Source: an uncultured Bacteroidota bacterium
GTDB taxonomy: Bacteria; Bacteroidota; Bacteroidia; Chitinophagales; Chitinophagaceae
Reading direction: 5' to 3'
Length of the DNA stretch: 64,000 nt
Assembly (NCBI GenBank): GCA_903835005.1
Contig: CAILLK010000014.1
Coordinates: 1 to 64,000, forward strand
Made by a program: the position numbers and the translations under genes. The notes under the pieces are model-generated. The model ran no database searches. It worked only from the letters and a program-made list of their open reading frames with translations, and was not told the origin of the DNA. Positions 19,901 to 29,700 of this stretch are shown here, one piece after another. Within the stretch, counting starts at the first letter, position 1; each line of letters begins with the position of its first letter.

Positions 19901-22900
19901 CATCAAAAGTAACATTACCCGGATAATCCAGTTGTGCCGCTGTTGCAGCGCCACCGTCACCTGAACCTCCGATTGTACCATTTCCTGCTACTGTAGTAAC
20001 AATTCCTGCTGAATTTACCCTCCTGATACGGTGATTGCCATTATCTGTAATATAAACATTTCCTGAAGCATCCGTCTGAACAAAATTCAACTGATTAAAC
20101 GTGGCTGCAGTTGCAGCGCCCCCATCACCACTGAATCCTGATACACCTGTTCCGGCAATAGTTGTTATTATCCCGGCGGTATTTATTTTCCTGACCCTGT
20201 CATTATTGAATTCACCAATATACAGATTGCCCGATCCGTCAAATGCCAGGCCTGCCGGGCCGTGCAACAGGGCTGCTGTAGCCGGGCCACCATCACCGGC
20301 AAACCCTGCAGTGCCTGTACCGGCTATGGTAGATATGATACCTGTTGAACTGATTTTCCTTACCCTGTTATTGAGATTATCACTGACATAAATATTGCCT
20401 GTAGCATCTTTTGTAATAGCCCAGGGTGTATTTAAAACTGCAGCTGTGGCAGCGCCTCCATCACCTCCGAAACCGGCGATACCTGTACCGGCAATGGTTG
20501 ATATGATACCAGAGGAATTTATTTTCCGTATCCTGTTGTTGAATATATCAGCTATAATGACATTGCCCGATGTATCCATAAACATACTGTGCGGATTATT
20601 GAGCAATGCAGCAGTTGCCGGGCCACCATCACCGCCAAAGCCTGATGAGCCTGCCCCGGCTATTGTAGTGATATCGGGCAACCCTACCATTACCGGATGC
20701 TTTGCATATACAGTTCCGCAACTACTGGTAACAGCATAAGAAATAACAGCGTTTCCGACAACTATCCCTGTTACAACCCCACCGGTGGTAACGGTTGCTA
20801 CAGTACTATTAGAACTGCTCCAGGTTCCCCCGCTGGTACTGTCCGTAAGCGTTATTGTGTTTCCCGGACAAACAATAACCGGGCCCGTAACAGGTGCAAC
20901 AGAGCCGCCTGACATTGTAATTTCCCGCACCCTGTTATTGGTAGCATCGGGTATATATATATTTCCACCTGCATCTTCCCATATGTTGTTCGGATGGTAT
21001 ATCTGGGCAGATGTCGGTGCACCGCCATCGCCACTGAAGCCACCGGTTCCTGTACCGGCTATTGTAGAAATAATACCTGAAGTATTAACATAACGGATCA
21101 CATTATTGTAATAATCAGAAATAACCATATTCCCTGCCGGGTCTATATATACTCCCGAAGGATTTTTCATGGTGGCAGCTGTGGCCGCACCACCATCACC
21201 TGTATAGCTGCCGGTGCCGGAACCCGTTGCACCACTGCCTGCTACAGTAGTGATAATGCCCGATGTACTAATTTTGCGCACCCGGTTGCTGAACTGGTCT
21301 GCGATGTATAAATTATTTGCGGCATCAAGCGCTATACCAAAGGCAAACCATATATGAGCCGCAGTTGCCGGCCCACCATCTCCGGAATAGCCAGGAGTAC
21401 CGTTGCCTGCTATAGTAGTGATGATACCCGAAGTATTGATAACCCTGACTGCACAGTTATTACCATCAGTAAAATAAATATTCCCCGCCGCGTCTCCCAC
21501 AAGGCACGAAGGTTCGTTAAGGTGTGCTGCTGTTGCAGCCCCGCCATCTCCTGAATAGCCAGTTGTCCCTGTTCCTGCAATGGTTGTAATGACACCCGAA
21601 CTATTCACCTTACGTATCCTGTTGTTTGAAAAATCTGCAATAAAAAGATTACCTGATCCATCTGCATAGATACCTGTAGGATGGTTCAGTTCAGCTGCGG
21701 TTGCCTGGCCTCCGTCACCTGAATAACCGCTAATCCCATTGCCTGCAAATGTTGTTATATTACCTGTGGCGCCTACTTTCCTGATCCTGTTGTTGCTGTA
21801 ATCACAGATGTATATATTGCCCGTCGCATCTGTTACAGCACAGGCTGGCGCGTAAATCTCAGCTGCTGTTGCTGCCCCTCCATCTCCGGTAAAACCCGCT
21901 GTCCCGTTACCTGCTATAGTATTGATTACAGGATTGCCCACCGATACCTTAGCTAGTGCTGATACAGTGCCACAGGTACCAGTTACCGAATAGGAAATCA
22001 GTACATTTCCTGCCGAAATACCAGTTACAATCCCTGGACCAGATACAACTGCTATTGAAGGATTAGAGCTGCTCCAGGTTCCGCCACTGGCGGTATCGGT
22101 GAGCGTTATAGTATTGCCTGGGCACTCAATTGATAAACCAGTGATTATACCTGCTTCAAAACGGGTAATATTAACCGCGACTGTAGTAGTATCCGAACTG
22201 ATACCGTCAGTTACGCGAACTTTAAAAGTATCAATACCATAATACCCTGCAGATGGCGTATAAGACAAACCTGTCGGAGTTAATATTCCTGCTGAAGTAG
22301 TTGCAGTATATGCAGCAATTGCGCTGCCATGTGCTGGCCCTGATATCAGGCTCCAAGTGGCTGTAATCCCTGTTGATGAATCATATACAGCAAGCAGTGA
22401 GTTAATTGAGTTATAGGTTGAATTTTCACATACTGAAAGGTTATTATGATGCCCGGCAGTAAATTCAAGTGGCAGATTATATATGGTGATCTTACGTATT
22501 CTCACATTATCATAATCACCAACATACACATTTCCATATATGTCAGTTGCTAATCCATAATTGAGATTAAATTCAGCAGCAGTAGCAGGCCCACCGTCTC
22601 CTGTAAAACCACCTGGACCCATACCGGCAAATAAGGATATAATACCAAATGTATTTACTTTTCTGACTACCCCATTTCCCACGTCGTTAATATACAGATT
22701 CCCAAAAGTATCCAGCGCTATACCGAATGGTATACTAAGATGTGCTGCAGTAGCGGGACCACCGTCCCCTGTAATTCCAGACCCGGATGTTCCTGCAATT
22801 GTCGATATGATGCCAGAAGAATTGACCTTCCTAATACGCGAGTTATATTCATCTGATATATAAATATTTCCATATCTATCAGCAGCCAATCCATTTATAT

Positions 22901-23564
22901 ACCAACCACTCCCACCTAATTCTGCTGCAGTGGCAGGTCCTCCATCTCCGCTGAAACCAGCAATTCCATTCCCAGCAATAGTTGTAATGATTCCAAACGT
23001 ATCTATTTTCCGTATTTTGTTATATCCATATTCGCTAATGTAAATATTTCCATAAGGATCCGATGCAATCACCCCTCCGTAATTAGATATCATAGCAGCT
23101 GTCGCGGGGCCACCATCCCCCGAAAGACCACTGGTACCATTTCCTGCAATAGTTTGAATTATACCTGAAGTATTTACCTTACGTATACGGTATTCTCCTG
23201 CATCACTGATATATACATTTCCGGCAGCATCTGTTGCAACTCCCCACGGATATTCAAGTTGAGCAGTAGTAGCTTGCCCACCATCGCCACTAAATCCAAA
23301 TGATCCGTTCCCGGCAAAAGTGGAAATAATACCAGCTGCATTGATTTTTCTAAGCACTGGACTAGGGGAATATCCTCCGATATAAGTATTTCCGGCACCA
23401 TCTATAGCAACATCCCATGGCATATTAATTTCAGCACCAGTAGCAAGTCCGCCATCACCGGTATATCCTGAGGTTCCATTCCCGGCTATAGTAGAAATGA
23501 TCTGACAATTGCCTTTCACGAAAAGGCAGAATAAAAATGTAAATAAAATCAGGGTCCGTTTCAT
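13929..23564 (-). CDS. Giant secreted NHL/Ig-like repeat protein, T9SS type A substrate
   Basis: A 3211-residue protein. The ATG at 23564 (MKRTLILFTFLFCLFVKGNC signal peptide) is preferred to an upstream GTG. It contains three NHL-type beta-propeller blocks (residues ~21-365, ~547-887 and ~962-1300), made of ~55-residue repeats with ISTIAGNGTSGYTGDGG, ATAA and GNxYISD motifs. A cadherin-like domain (~366-470, TWSLISGPAHGSA, YYGIDTFKVRVTDG) follows the first block. Single BIG2-like units separate the blocks. About 25 tandem units of ~72 residues then run from ~1300 to ~3108. Each has a first-strand cysteine (VCxGxxxTLxD), GGxWSSS, xGxVTGxxxGxxxITY and a second cysteine (xGC). The end carries a type A sorting domain (VSPNPGDGGF, then ASGVYVLSVEG). 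Export by the T9SS and surface exposure are inferred. The function is unknown and adhesion or matrix building is plausible. Confidence 0.93.
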   Translation of the reverse strand: MKRTLILFTFLFCLFVKGNCQIISTIAGNGTSGYTGDGGLATGAEINMPWDVAIDGAGNTYIGGYSPSPVLRKINAAGIISTFAGNGSFGFSGDGGQATTAQLEYPWGVATDAAGNVYISDAGEYRIRKVNTSGIIQTIAGNGTSGLSGDGGPATAAMISNYGGVIASDPYGNIYISEYGYNKIRKIDTFGIITTIAGNGIAGFSGDGGPATAAELGGSGWYINGLAADRYGNIYISDEYNSRIRKVNSSGIISTIAGTSGSGITGDGGPATAAHLSIPFGIALDTFGNLYINDVGNGVVRKVNTFGIISLFAGMGPGGFTGDGGPATAAEFNLNYGLATDIYGNVYVGDYDNVRIRKITIYNLPLEFTAGHHNNLSVCENSTYNSINSLLAVYDSSTGITATWSLISGPAHGSAIAAYTATTSAGILTPTGLSYTPSAGYYGIDTFKVRVTDGISSDTTTVAVNITRFEAGIITGLSIECPGNTITLTDTASGGTWSSSNPSIAVVSGPGIVTGISAGNVLISYSVTGTCGTVSALAKVSVGNPVINTIAGNGTAGFTGDGGAATAAEIYAPACAVTDATGNIYICDYSNNRIRKVGATGNITTFAGNGISGYSGDGGQATAAELNHPTGIYADGSGNLFIADFSNNRIRKVNSSGVITTIAGTGTTGYSGDGGAATAAHLNEPSCLVGDAAGNIYFTDGNNCAVRVINTSGIITTIAGNGTPGYSGDGGPATAAHIWFAFGIALDAANNLYIADQFSNRVRKISTSGIITTVAGSGATGSGTGSYTGDGGAATAATMKNPSGVYIDPAGNMVISDYYNNVIRYVNTSGIISTIAGTGTGGFSGDGGAPTSAQIYHPNNIWEDAGGNIYIPDATNNRVREITMSGGSVAPVTGPVIVCPGNTITLTDSTSGGTWSSSNSTVATVTTGGVVTGIVVGNAVISYAVTSSCGTVYAKHPVMVGLPDITTIAGAGSSGFGGDGGPATAALLNNPHSMFMDTSGNVIIADIFNNRIRKINSSGIISTIAGTGIAGFGGDGGAATAAVLNTPWAITKDATGNIYVSDNLNNRVRKISSTGIISTIAGTGTAGFAGDGGPATAALLHGPAGLAFDGSGNLYIGEFNNDRVRKINTAGIITTIAGTGVSGFSGDGGAATAATFNQLNFVQTDASGNVYITDNGNHRIRRVNSAGIVTTVAGNGTIGGSGDGGAATAAQLDYPGNVTFDAAGNMYIATDVTEKIRVVNTSGIISTYAGTGTIGFTGDGGPATAATMHTPVDVSFDNSGNLLIADQQNNAIRKIYPGGVVSVSTVTGLSTVCAGNILVLSDSTSGGIWSSSDTTKATVSSSGIVTGISAGTATITYSVTFACGTLYRTKTIIVNPLPAALSPAGASICTGNTVTFTETTTGGVWSTGTSSIATVSGGVAAGVGSGVTTISYTLTTGCATGATITVNPLPSSITGASFLCIGNSVPESDSIAGGTWSSSYIVVAPVVPATGVVTGISVGTAIITYLLPTGCLATKSVTVYPMPGPPVGPTTVCAGSSITLSDGGGGIWTTTSTNITLGTATGVVTGVTSGSAVITYTLSTGCFITRPVTVNANPLPITGTSVLCSGTITYLSDGTPGGTWTSSNPYVASVTPLMGVVTGISGGTATITYILSTGCYTTFTVTINQTPSAITGLTSICAGISTTLSDSVTGGTWSTSDVTIAPIVAASGVYTGYSPGNATITYAMATGCSVTTTVTINAMPGTISGITSVCVGLNTTLSDGVPGGTWSSASLPVATVDPATGIVLGVTPGAATIFYTLPDGCAVSTTVTVNNTAGAIAGPSQVCLNGNITLTDPSGGGIWTSSAPATAMIGFSSGILTGLLTGTVTVTYAIGAGCSATKVITVNPLPALITGTTVVCVGSTTTLSDPTSGGTWSSSIATNGSISASGVLSGIAAGNTVIDYTLTATGCSRSVTATVNPQPAVISGPSVVCPGATITLTDATPGGIWGMSGGSVSVGSSTGVVTGTATGIATVTYTLSTGCVQTKQITVNPLPAAISGPTSLCQGSTTTLTDAGGGIWSAISGAATIGSTSGLVTGTSAGTALITYTISTGCFVTRAETVNPLPAAIGGPSALCVGSTITLTDGGGGTWSSMTTTIATIGTTTGIVSGAATGTTTIVYTLPTGCTTAEIVTVSTTPTAISGSPTVCAGSSTTLSDAIAGGLWTSTNPAAATIGSLSGIVAGVAVGVTTISYSLGSGCTVAKTITVTASPAAISGGSSVCISGTTAMTDATPGGTWSISPVTTGTISATGVVTGVAAGVATIDYTAAECSATKPVTINNTPTAITGSGTVCMGSITTDADAVAGGTWSTSGTAISVGSGSGIVSGISAGMGTLSYSIGSCSVSRTITVNPVPSITGSMGLCTGTTTTLTSSIPGCTWSSSGGVITVGSTSGLVTALSPGTATTICFSLAGCSASVVVTVNGTPGTITGTLHVCAGATTTLSDGTGGGIWSISPGTTASIGSTTGIVNGILTGTATATYSLGSGCTVTSIVTVNAVPAAITGTAQVCAGLTTSLSDATTGGTWSSGSFATGTISSTGIVTGIVAGSTTISYTVIGCSATYPVTVNPLPSPITGTSGLCAGLTAPFTDITTGGIWSAGTGGVSVGSGSGMVTGVSAGTATITYTLPTGCLATKPITINSAPAAISGSAMVCIGSSIVLTDGTSGGTWSSSVPTAATVGISGIVTGSSVGTTVISYIVGGCPATKTITVNSLPGAITGPAIVCISATVTATDAGGGLWSSSNPVIATIGSSTGVITGVAAGTATITYSLGAGCTATELITVNALPAAITGSSSNVCLGATLALADATPGGVWLSGSTAIASVSTTGVVSGVSGGVSIITYKAPSGCAVTDAIAVISVAPISGVHNICAYGDTMTVSDVPGTGLYLSSLATVTNLGGGLGLVTGHTPGSASVTYMLPSGCTAMAVFTVNPLPAVIAGSGHICSGSIATLTDATPGGTWSTSGTGILAVGSLTGIVTGVAGGTGYITYTLASTGCKVDTAEGVYTTPTAIAGSSSLFLGTPITLSDVVTGGIWTSSNVLVATVGTGTGHVTGISVGSVTITYATGGICPVTKYLTVMPSAGRSGPLGVHSGETERGNAVRVSPNPGDGGFTIDLNWATEETVHITISNVAGMKIKDWSAATVKDGTVSIPVQIDVASGVYVLSVEGIDYRYVTKVVVER

Positions 23565-23694
23565 AGGTATATTTTTCACTAAGTTACGACTCTTATTTAA
23601 AATTCATGTATTTTATATGGATTTATTTTTTATGGTTTTTTTCGCCTGAAAATAATAACCATCTCCAAAATTCACTCCAAACACTCCACAAGCA

Positions 23695-23725
23695 AAAAGG
23701 GCTATCCATAACGGAAAGCCCTTTT
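23695..23725 (-). terminator. Intrinsic terminator of the 2785-residue giant gene
   Basis: AAAAGGGCT (23695-23703) and AGCCCTTTT (23717-23725) form a perfect 9-bp stem with a 13-base loop. On the minus strand the second arm ends in a run of five T residues. It lies 25 bases after the stop of the gene ending at 23750 and separates it from the next giant gene on the same strand. Confidence 0.8.
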
Positions 23726-23749
23726 ATATTTTCTCAATTGTGCATCATT

Positions 23750-26700
23750 CTATTGCTCAATAACCATGTGGAATACCCTGCTTTCTTCGGCAGTGCGAAC
23801 AGAGAGTATATACATACCGTTGGCAAGCTTGGTTCCCAGGGTCACATGCTCATTCAGCTTACCGCCGGTAGCAATAACCTTACTGGTATACACTACCTGG
23901 CCTAGCACATCGGTAAGCTCAAGGTTTACTTCCTCATTGTTTACACCCACGCTGCCCTTGATGATAAAGTCGCCTTTATTCGGGTTTGGTACCACGCTGA
24001 TGTCTCCAATGGTGTTGGTCAGTTGACCTACGCCTACATTAGCAACCTGTATATATACCCACTGGTGTCCGGTTGCGCGGCAATAACCACTGCTGGTTAC
24101 CTGGCAAGAGATAGAATCAGCGGCCTGGGCCACACTGGCAGAGTCTGTGTATACATTGGTTGTAGCGCCTGCTACCGGAACACTGTTTTTAAACCACTGG
24201 TAAGTTGGATCAACACCGCCATTAACTACACTTGCAGTCATGGTTACTTTTGCACCCAGCTGAACCATCGTACCTGGAGTAGTAGCAATCGTTACCACGG
24301 GTACCATTGGCGTATCTATCTTAATTACAAGGTTGGCGCTTGTATCGGTATTTTCCAGGCGGCAAGGATAGTTGCTCTGCATAATACAATAGATAACATC
24401 GTTATTTACCGGCAGGAACGAATAATCTGATGCTGAAGACACTATAACACCATTTTTCATCCAGGTAAACAATGGTGCATTACCACCATAAACCGGGTTA
24501 ATTGTAATGTCGGCAACAGTACCCTGGCATACTGTATCTCCCGGATGGGAAGTCAGTGTCAGAGATGGATGACCGAATGGCTGTACATGCATTCTCTGCG
24601 AATCACTTGCAGTGGCTGGTAAAGGACAAATCGCATTGCTGGTCATAGTAACTCCTACTAAATCGCCATTGGCTGGTATAAATGTATAGGTATTGCTGGT
24701 AGCCACACTTGTACCGTTAACATGCCACTGGTATACCGGAGCTGGTCCGCCATTAGTAGGCGCTGGTGTAAATACAACTGTAGTTCCTGTACATACAGTA
24801 GTATCCGGAGTGATGGTAAGATTAACTGCTGGTACACTATTGGGTATGGTAGAAACAGGAGCGCTACCCGCCATAGTAACACTGCAACCTGTGGCTGTAG
24901 CTGTTCCGATAACTGTATAACTGCCTACTACTGTCTGAAGGCCGAATCCGATTGGTGACCCGGTACCACCGAAGGAGCCGGTAGCAACCAAACCGTTGTA
25001 CAGCATATAGTTTACACCAACTGTTGAACCGTTCAGGCCAATATTTACACCAATACCATGATCGCAATACGCGCCGCCGCCTGTTACATTAAATATGAGC
25101 GGCAATGGTACCACAGTAACATTGAGCGAAGAATAGCAGGCGCCGGGTGAATGCATATAAGTGATCGTAGCAGATCCAACTGCACTTCCGAATACCACGC
25201 CTGTTGTAGAAACAGGAGCTATAACGGAATTTGAACTTGACCATACACCTCCGCCAACAGCATCGCTGAGGGCCGATGTACCGCCAAGGCACACAATCGG
25301 GTTCCCGGTTATTACTGCCGGCTGAACATCTACTGTCACTGGCTGGAATACCGAACAACCGTTAACTGTATAACTGATTGTGGTAGTTCCTGCGGCAACT
25401 CCGGTCATAACACCAGATGTCGCTCCAATATTACCAACAGTTGGCACTGTACTGGTCCAGGTACCGGAAGGTGTAGGATCAGTGAAGAACAGTGATTGTC
25501 CCTGGCATACCGAATCTCCGCCGGATATTACTCCTGGCAGCGCTATTACATTTACTGTAGTATCTACATAACATCCGGCACCCAATGTATAGGTAATTGT
25601 GGTAGTACCACCCGAAACACCGGTTACCACACCAGATGAACTTACTGTTGCAATACCTGTATTGTTGCTGCTCCAGCCGCTGCCAGGCACCGCATCTGCA
25701 AATACGATGCTCTGCAATACACACACCGTATTTGTTGTAGCTGATATCGGGCCCGGTACAGGGTTAACTGTCATATCCATCATTGCCGGGCAGGCTGTAC
25801 CGCCCACCAAATAAGATATAGTTGTAGTTCCTGAACTTACTCCTGAAACAACACCTGAAGTTGAAACTGTTGCTGCAGCGGTCGAACTGGACCAAACACC
25901 ACCAGGTGTAGCATCAGCCAGTGGAGAGGTCATTCCGATACAGACTGTATTGATACCAGTTATTGGCAGCGGTGTTGCATTCACAAATACTATGGTTGAA
26001 ACAGCACATCCGGTTGCAGGTAGCACATAAGATATAACCGAACTACCCGCTGCTACGCCGGTTACAACACCGGTCAGTGAAGTTATGGTTGCATCGGCCA
26101 TAGTAACACTGGACCATGTTCCGCCTGTAGGATAGGTTGACAAAGTAAGTGTCTGGCCCACACATACACTAAAGCTGCCGGTTGATGATGTTGGCGCATT
26201 AGGCGTCTGATTTACGGTTACAACAAATGGAGGCGTAACACATCCCGCTCCGGTTGAATAAGTAACCGTATCAGTTCCTGGCAGAAGACCGGTAACAACG
26301 CCAGCCGGCGTTACAGAAGCAATTGCTGAGCTGCTTAATGCCCAGGTACCCGCACCCGAACTGTCATAAAGTGTTAAGGATTGTGCCTCGCAAATTACTG
26401 CCGGAACAGAACTATAAATTGCAGTTGGCAGGTTGATCACATTAACCGGCATTGAGGTGCTGCATCCTGTTGACAGCAACGTGAAGGATATGTTGGTGGT
26501 ACCTGTTGTGGTAGGGTTTGCTGTTGCAGTCCCGGTTGTTGGCAGAATGGAAGCAATGGCAGTTGCAGAACTTGCCCACGTACCAACCCCTGATGCATCT
26601 GTATAATTAGCCGTAGATCCCAGACAAATAGCTGAAGGGCCGGAGATAGCAGATGGAAGACCATTGATAACTACCGGATAGGTAACATAGCAGCTGGTAG

Positions 26701-29700
26701 CAGACAGAGTATAAGTAACATTAATAGTTCCGTTAGCTACTCCGGTCAGATTTCCGGAAGCATCTATTGAGCCCAGAGTAGGATTACTTGTACTCCAAAC
26801 GCCGCCTGAAGTTGGGTCAGTATAAACACCAGTCTGGCCAACACAAAGCGTTGACGGGCCGGATATAGCTGATGGCAGCGGATTTACTGTTATTGTTCTT
26901 GCAGCAGTACACCCGGTTGCCAGGATAGTATAATTAATTGTTGCTGTTGTTCCGGCTGAAACACCCGTAATAATACCTGTCGTGTAGCCCGCTGTCGCTA
27001 TTGAAGGAATGGTGCTGGTCCATACCCCGCCTAGTGTAGCGTCCGTAAGGTCTATTGTCAGGCCCACACATACTACCGAATCGCCGATGACTGGAGTAAT
27101 AGGATTAACAACCACCGGCGCTATACTGTTGCAACCAACGGCTCCGTAAGTAATAATTACAGTTCCCGAAGAAATTCCCGTTACTACACCAGAAGTACTT
27201 ACACTACCCAGCGACGGACTGCCTGATGACCATGCGCCACCCGGAGTTGCATCTGCAAGAGTTGTTGTACTTCCTACACATACATTTAATGTACCGGTTA
27301 TAGGCAAAGGATGCGGAGATACATTGAAAGGTGTAGTTGCTGCACAACTTCCTACAGTATAGGAAATAGTAACAGTACCTGTCAGTGTAGGCCCGGTAGT
27401 TATCAAACCTGTAGCTGCGCCGATAGATGCAATTGCAGGGTTACTGCTGCTCCATGCTCCGCCTGCTGTTGGGTCAGCCATAGATGCCCCGTTTGGAATA
27501 CATACACCAGATGGCCCGGTAATAGGCGCAGGAGTCTGGTTTACTGTTACGGGTATAGTCCGCAAACAAGTTGTTGGTAAGGTATAAGTTACCACACCTG
27601 TTCCGGGTACAATACCATATATACTTCCCGTAGTCGGGTTAATGGTAGCTGTTGTTACGGGAGCAACGGTCCATGTTCCACCTGGTGATGATGAACTTAA
27701 TGTTAAAGAATCGCCTGTACAGATATGCGATGTTCCGGTAATTGTTCCCGGAAGCGGATTAACCGTTACAGGTTGTGTTGCTGAGCAACCTGCTACTGTA
27801 AAGCTTACAATAGAAGGGCTTCCTGCATTTATACCGGTTAATGTACCGGTTGAGGTGCTGATGGTAGCATAGGCAGTAGAAGAAATACTCCAGGATCCAC
27901 CACTTGTAGGGTCTGTAAGGACGGTAGATGATCCCTGGCAAACCTGGAACGTACCTGTTATTGGCGCGGGTAGCGGGTTAATAGTAACATAAGCCCAGCT
28001 CTGGCAACTTGTAGAAGTACTTGTATATACTACAGCTGCCTGAGTTTGTAAAGTTCCGCCTGTTATGTCAGCAGTTACAACGCCTGTGCCCGATACGGTA
28101 GCGAGCGCTGATGAAACCGGAGCAATAGACCATGTTCCCGGTGTAGTTGCATCATGCAATGGCAACGATGCCCCCTGGCATATGACCATTGGCACACCTG
28201 ATACTGTTGTTATTGATGCCGGCTGACCTATCACCGTAATGCTCTTTGTTTGCTGGCATCCCGACCCCAGCGAGTACGTAATAGTCGCCGTCCCTGGGCT
28301 TATACCATATATATATCCGCTGAAAGTTCCAGCCGAAGCAACAATAGGTGCACTGCTGGTCCAGCTACCTCCGGGTACTCCATCGGTAAACAGTACTGAA
28401 TCGCCTACACAAACTGTAGCAGGGCCTGTAACCACAGTTGGAGATGGAGTAACGTTAACAGTAACATTTGATGTACATCCGGTTGGTGCTGTACAGGTAA
28501 TTACAGTTGATGAACCGGTAGTTATTCCGGTTACAATACCGCTTGCAAATCCAATTGAAGCATTCCCAGGTATACTGCTTGTCCAGGTTGAGCCGGGTAT
28601 ACTGGATGTCAGGATTGCGGTAGCGCCTACACACAATCCGGTTGGCCCGCTAATTACAGGCAATGGGTTAATGCTTACGGTTACTGTTCCGGTCATTGTC
28701 CGGAAACAGCCTGATGCCGGATAAGTGGCTACTATAGTATAGGCTCCTGCTGCTGTTTGTGGCCCGAAAGTAATGGATGAGCCGGTACCAGGCAGTGTTG
28801 CTACAGCAGTACCGCCATTTTTAAGGGTATAGTTTATGCCAGCTGATGAACAGGTAAGGCCAATAGTTATTCCGGTTCCGCTTGCACAGTAGCTATATGT
28901 TCCGGTAGCTGGGGTCATGGTGCACAATGGTGGTATCGGGTTAACTGAAACAATTGCTGCTGTTGCACAACCTGAGGCCAACTGATACCTGATTGTAGCC
29001 GATCCGCCGGCAACACCGGTAAGTACTCCTGTTGTACCAACAATTGTTGCAATAGTAGGGTTCAGGCTTGTCCATGTTCCGCCGCCCGATCCGTCAGTAA
29101 GTGTGATTGTCGATCCTGCGCAAACAGTGGTAGGCCCTGCTATTGACAATGGCAACGGATTAACATTTACGGTAACCGGCCTTGAACAACCGGTAGTTGA
29201 TGTATAGGTAAATACCTGTAAACCATTATTAATACCTGTTACAACACCCGTAATTGCATTAATATCAGCATTGGTGCCTGTTACAGGCGACCAGGTACCT
29301 CCGGGTGTGGATGGATCCGAAAGAGTAATTGTACTTCCGACACACACTACCGGGGATGTAGGCGTTATAGCTCCCGGCATTGGGTTAACTGTAATGATTG
29401 AAGATGTAGAACAGCCTACACCCAATGTATAAGTCACAGTAGCAGTTCCCGGAGCTACACCGGTTACAGTTGCTGTTGTTATCGTGCCAATTATAGTAGC
29501 TATTGAGGTTGGAGTAATATTCCAAATCCCTCCGGAGATACTGTCAAATAAAACGGTGGTCGCACCCTGGCAAACACTGAGCACACCCGAAATATGAGGC
29601 GGGGTTGTGTTTACTGTAACCAGATAGGTCACATAACATCCCGAAACCGTATAAGTAATCAGCTGAGTGCCTACTCCCATACCGGTAACTGTGCCGGATG

